From an uncultured Bacteroidales bacterium (GTDB taxonomy: Bacteria > Bacteroidota > Bacteroidia > Bacteroidales > Paludibacteraceae), in assembly GCA_903929065.1 (NCBI GenBank), contig CAIYTJ010000391.1:1-8962 (forward strand): DNA of 8,962 bases. Reading direction: 5' to 3'. The position numbers and the translations under genes are program-made. This document shows positions 6,420 to 8,962 of the stretch, in pieces. Positions within the stretch are counted from its first letter, which is position 1. Every line of letters starts with the position of its first letter. The notes below the pieces were generated by a model that was not told the DNA's origin, did no database searches, and worked only from the letters and a program-made list of their open reading frames with translations.

Positions 6420-8915
6420 ATGGACAATATGATCTATCCTAAATTTTTAATTGTAACAGCATGCTTATTTATTGGAATTATTACTTTAAATGCCCAGGTT
6501 TTCAATGATAATGATCCTTCATTAGTTGCTCATTTCCCTATGGAAGTAGTGAACAATACTATTTCTGAAACTAAGACAGGAACTAATTTTGTTGTTCAAA
6601 ATAATTTTAGCCGCCCGGAAAGTATACCCGGTGCTGAAGGAAATGCACTTAGATGCGATGGATATTCCACATTTTGTAATGCGCAAATTAACGCTTCAGC
6701 ATTAAGTCAGAATACTTTATCAGTATCCCTTTGGTGTGCTATTGAAACTAATCCGGTTATGGATCCGAACAATGACGTGACTACCAAAACGTATATAGCC
6801 GGAAATATGGATGATAATTTAAAAACTGGTTTTGCTTTTACTTTAAATGCATCTGGAGTTTATGGATTCGAAATTTATGTAGGAGGTTCGAAAATAACGT
6901 GCATTGATTCTTATGCAAGTTTACCTAAATATGAATGGGAAAATTTGACAGTGACCGTTAATATTGCTCTTAAAGAAGTTCGGTTATATAGAAATGGTCA
7001 ATCAATTGCTACAACTACAATCTTTGGAAATGGGTTGATTAATCCAGGAGGTAATTCATTTGTTATAGGAAAATCATTTAGCGACACTAAAACCGATATT
7101 TTCAGGACAAACACCTTCAATGGACTGATTGATGATATCCGCATATTTTCAAGGTTATTGACCAAAACCGAACTTGCTTATTCTGCACCTCAAAATGTTG
7201 CTGATTTATCCATCCCAAAATCCCGCCATCAAGGTGACATCCAACGACCCGAATTTCATGGTTTGCCAGCAACCAACTGGACAAACGAACCACACGGATT
7301 GGTTTATTTCAATAATAAATATCATATTTTCTTTCAGAAAAATGCCAATGGTCCTTATTGGGGAAAATTACATTGGGGGCATATTACAAGCGATGACTTG
7401 TTGAACTGGACAGAGGAAAAGATTGCAATTGCTGCTGATAGAAGTTATGATATTAAAGGTGCATGGTCTGGTTGTATTTTTACCGATGATGTGCTGACTG
7501 GCGGAAAACCGAATATATTTTATACCGGCGTTGATTATGCCAAAGCCACCATTGATCAGGCTGAACCCGTCACCGATGATTTGATTAACTGGAATAAAGA
7601 TTCCCGAAATCCGATAATTCCGAATCGGCCGGTCGGTTTAAGCGATGACTTTCGCGATCCTTGTGTGTTCAAATCAAACGGTGATTTTTACCTAATTGCC
7701 GGAACTTCAAAGAGCGGTTTAGGTGCTGCCACTTTGCATAAATATGATCCGACCACGAAAACCTGGAGCAACGATGGCAAAATTTTCTACCAATCAATCA
7801 GCACCGGTTATGGATTTTTCTGGGAAATGCCGGTTATTGTGCCTATGCCTGACGGTAGATGGCTGTTTTTAGTCACAACCCTTGGTGGAAATCAGGGTGT
7901 GGAAACTTTGTATTGGGTTGGAACGATTAACAGCGATGGAACTTTTAATCCCTTTTCGGCAACGCCAAAGGAAGTTGAACTTGGAACTTTCGGAAGCAAC
8001 GGCTACGGATTGCTTTCGCCTTCAGTCATGCAAAAGGATGGAAAAGTTATCGCTGTGGGAATTGTGCCGGATAAACTTCCGTCTTCTAATAATCTGCAAT
8101 TAGGTTGGGCTCATTTGTATAGTTTGCCGCGCGAATGGACATTGGATGCAACTAATAACCTGATTCAGCAACCTTATTCCGGAACGCAAAATATGCGTTT
8201 ACCATCTTCGAATTTCAATGCCATGAATCAAGACGTTTCAGGAGTAATGTCAATGGTACCAGTAAGCGGAAAAGCTGTGGAAATTGATGGGAGTTTTGTT
8301 GTTTCGACTTCACAGAGTTTTGGTTTTCATGTACGAAAGAGAGGGAGTAATTATATTTCTATTTATTATACACCTTCAACTAATAAAATAACAGTTGATG
8401 CACAAAACGTATACAGATTATATAATGATTTGAATTATTATAATGGATTGTATGAATCAGTTCTTCCGCTAAAACCTTCTTTGGGTGATACAATAAGAAT
8501 TCATATTTTCATTGACCATTCCATTATGGATGTGTTTATCAGTAATAGGTATGCTTTTTCAATACGTGTATTTCCAACAGATCCAATTGCAAATGATATA
8601 GAGGCGTTTTCTACAGGTGGCACAACTCATGCAACAACACTTCAAGCGTGGAATTTGAATCCTACTCAAAATCTCACTGGTGTAATTTCCCAAACATCTG
8701 AAAATATTATTAAAGTGTATTCTAAGGGCGATAGTATCGTATATGAGAATGTACCCTTGCATTCTGATATAAATGTATATAATTTGTGGGGACAGAAAAT
8801 TATTTCAAAGAAATCGGGACAAAGTTCAGGACAAATAGAATTAATAAAGAATCAAATTTATATAGTTGAAATAACCGGCGAAAATTCGGTTTTTGCAACC
8901 AAAATTCTATTGTAA
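6420..8915 (+). CDS. LamG + GH32 fructosidase with T9SS C-terminal sorting domain; Glu in the nucleophile motif
   Basis: This is a large (831-residue) exported GH32 protein. A type I signal peptide probably ends at LNA-Q (after residue 25). The ATG at 6429 (Met4) gives an equally good signal, so the start is uncertain by three residues. Residues about 32-255 form a concanavalin-like LamG domain, often carbohydrate-binding (LVAHFPME; GLIDDIRIFSRLL at 235-247). The GH32 propeller spans about 270-600. FRDP (411-414, Asp413) and WEMP (468-471, Glu469 acid/base) are kept, but the nucleophile motif reads WTNEPHG (287-293), with Glu290 where Asp is normal. The C-terminal beta-sandwich includes IDHSIMDVF (698-706). 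The last roughly 80 residues resemble a T9SS type A sorting domain (VYNLWGQKI, 787-794 region; QIYIVEITG; terminal ATKILL), so the protein should cross the outer membrane by T9SS and be anchored or released. Unlike the four upstream proteins it is not a lipoprotein. Its catalytic core has higher G+C than the rest of the gene. Activity is likely but the Glu needs testing. Confidence 0.92.
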   Translation: MDNMIYPKFLIVTACLFIGIITLNAQVFNDNDPSLVAHFPMEVVNNTISETKTGTNFVVQNNFSRPESIPGAEGNALRCDGYSTFCNAQINASALSQNTLSVSLWCAIETNPVMDPNNDVTTKTYIAGNMDDNLKTGFAFTLNASGVYGFEIYVGGSKITCIDSYASLPKYEWENLTVTVNIALKEVRLYRNGQSIATTTIFGNGLINPGGNSFVIGKSFSDTKTDIFRTNTFNGLIDDIRIFSRLLTKTELAYSAPQNVADLSIPKSRHQGDIQRPEFHGLPATNWTNEPHGLVYFNNKYHIFFQKNANGPYWGKLHWGHITSDDLLNWTEEKIAIAADRSYDIKGAWSGCIFTDDVLTGGKPNIFYTGVDYAKATIDQAEPVTDDLINWNKDSRNPIIPNRPVGLSDDFRDPCVFKSNGDFYLIAGTSKSGLGAATLHKYDPTTKTWSNDGKIFYQSISTGYGFFWEMPVIVPMPDGRWLFLVTTLGGNQGVETLYWVGTINSDGTFNPFSATPKEVELGTFGSNGYGLLSPSVMQKDGKVIAVGIVPDKLPSSNNLQLGWAHLYSLPREWTLDATNNLIQQPYSGTQNMRLPSSNFNAMNQDVSGVMSMVPVSGKAVEIDGSFVVSTSQSFGFHVRKRGSNYISIYYTPSTNKITVDAQNVYRLYNDLNYYNGLYESVLPLKPSLGDTIRIHIFIDHSIMDVFISNRYAFSIRVFPTDPIANDIEAFSTGGTTHATTLQAWNLNPTQNLTGVISQTSENIIKVYSKGDSIVYENVPLHSDINVYNLWGQKIISKKSGQSSGQIELIKNQIYIVEITGENSVFATKILL

Positions 8916-8962
8916 AAGAAAAAACAAGTTTTACTGTATCAAATTTACAAGATGATGTAACA

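Noticed and set aside
6453..6464. Lipobox-like Val12-Thr13-Ala14-Cys15 in the LamG-GH32 protein
   Set aside because: The hydrophobic stretch continues well past Cys15 (LFIGIITL), and the segment before it is too short for a lipoprotein signal. Cleavage after LNA by signal peptidase I fits better and agrees with the T9SS tail.
8916..8962. Tail of the window after the last stop codon
   Set aside because: Only 47 bp are visible. There is no clear hairpin, start codon with coding continuation or promoter match, so nothing is annotated.

Overview
The window is part of a Bacteroidota polysaccharide utilization locus (PUL) aimed at a fructan (levan- or inulin-type). All five genes lie on the + strand, head to tail. 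The evidence is a SusD/RagB lipoprotein, a second surface lipoprotein of the levan-PUL type (FN3-like domains plus a DUF4960-like domain), and three consecutive GH32-fold proteins. The DNA is AT-rich, start codons are preceded by A-rich stretches rather than Shine-Dalgarno sequences, and the last protein ends in a type IX secretion system (T9SS) sorting domain. Together these point to a Bacteroidota lineage that has T9SS, unlike Bacteroides thetaiotaomicron. Genus cannot be fixed from the sequence.

Layout: 5-1699 SusD-like glycan-binding lipoprotein; 1730-3130 DUF4960-type surface glycan-binding lipoprotein; 3161-3197 a perfect 14-bp hairpin followed by a short T-run; 3218-4771 canonical GH32 lipoprotein with all three catalytic acids; 4798-6315 a GH32-fold lipoprotein in which all three catalytic acids are replaced; 6420-8915 a LamG + GH32 + T9SS-tail exoenzyme whose nucleophile motif carries Glu in place of Asp. 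The SusC/TonB-dependent transporter expected before susD would lie just left of the window. Fructokinase, inner-membrane transporter and sensor genes, common in such loci, are not present here.

Proposed working model (inference): SusD and the DUF4960 protein capture fructan at the cell surface, the canonical GH32 lipoprotein cleaves it, and the SusCD pair imports the products. The acid-less GH32 paralogue probably serves as a fructan-binding protein rather than an enzyme. The T9SS-exported LamG-GH32 is a large secreted or surface-attached fructosidase reached by a different export route from the four lipoproteins. The most interesting points are the intact but catalytically stripped GH32 paralogue beside its active relative, and the Asp-to-Glu nucleophile change in the T9SS enzyme, whose catalytic core is also clearly richer in G+C than the rest of its gene.
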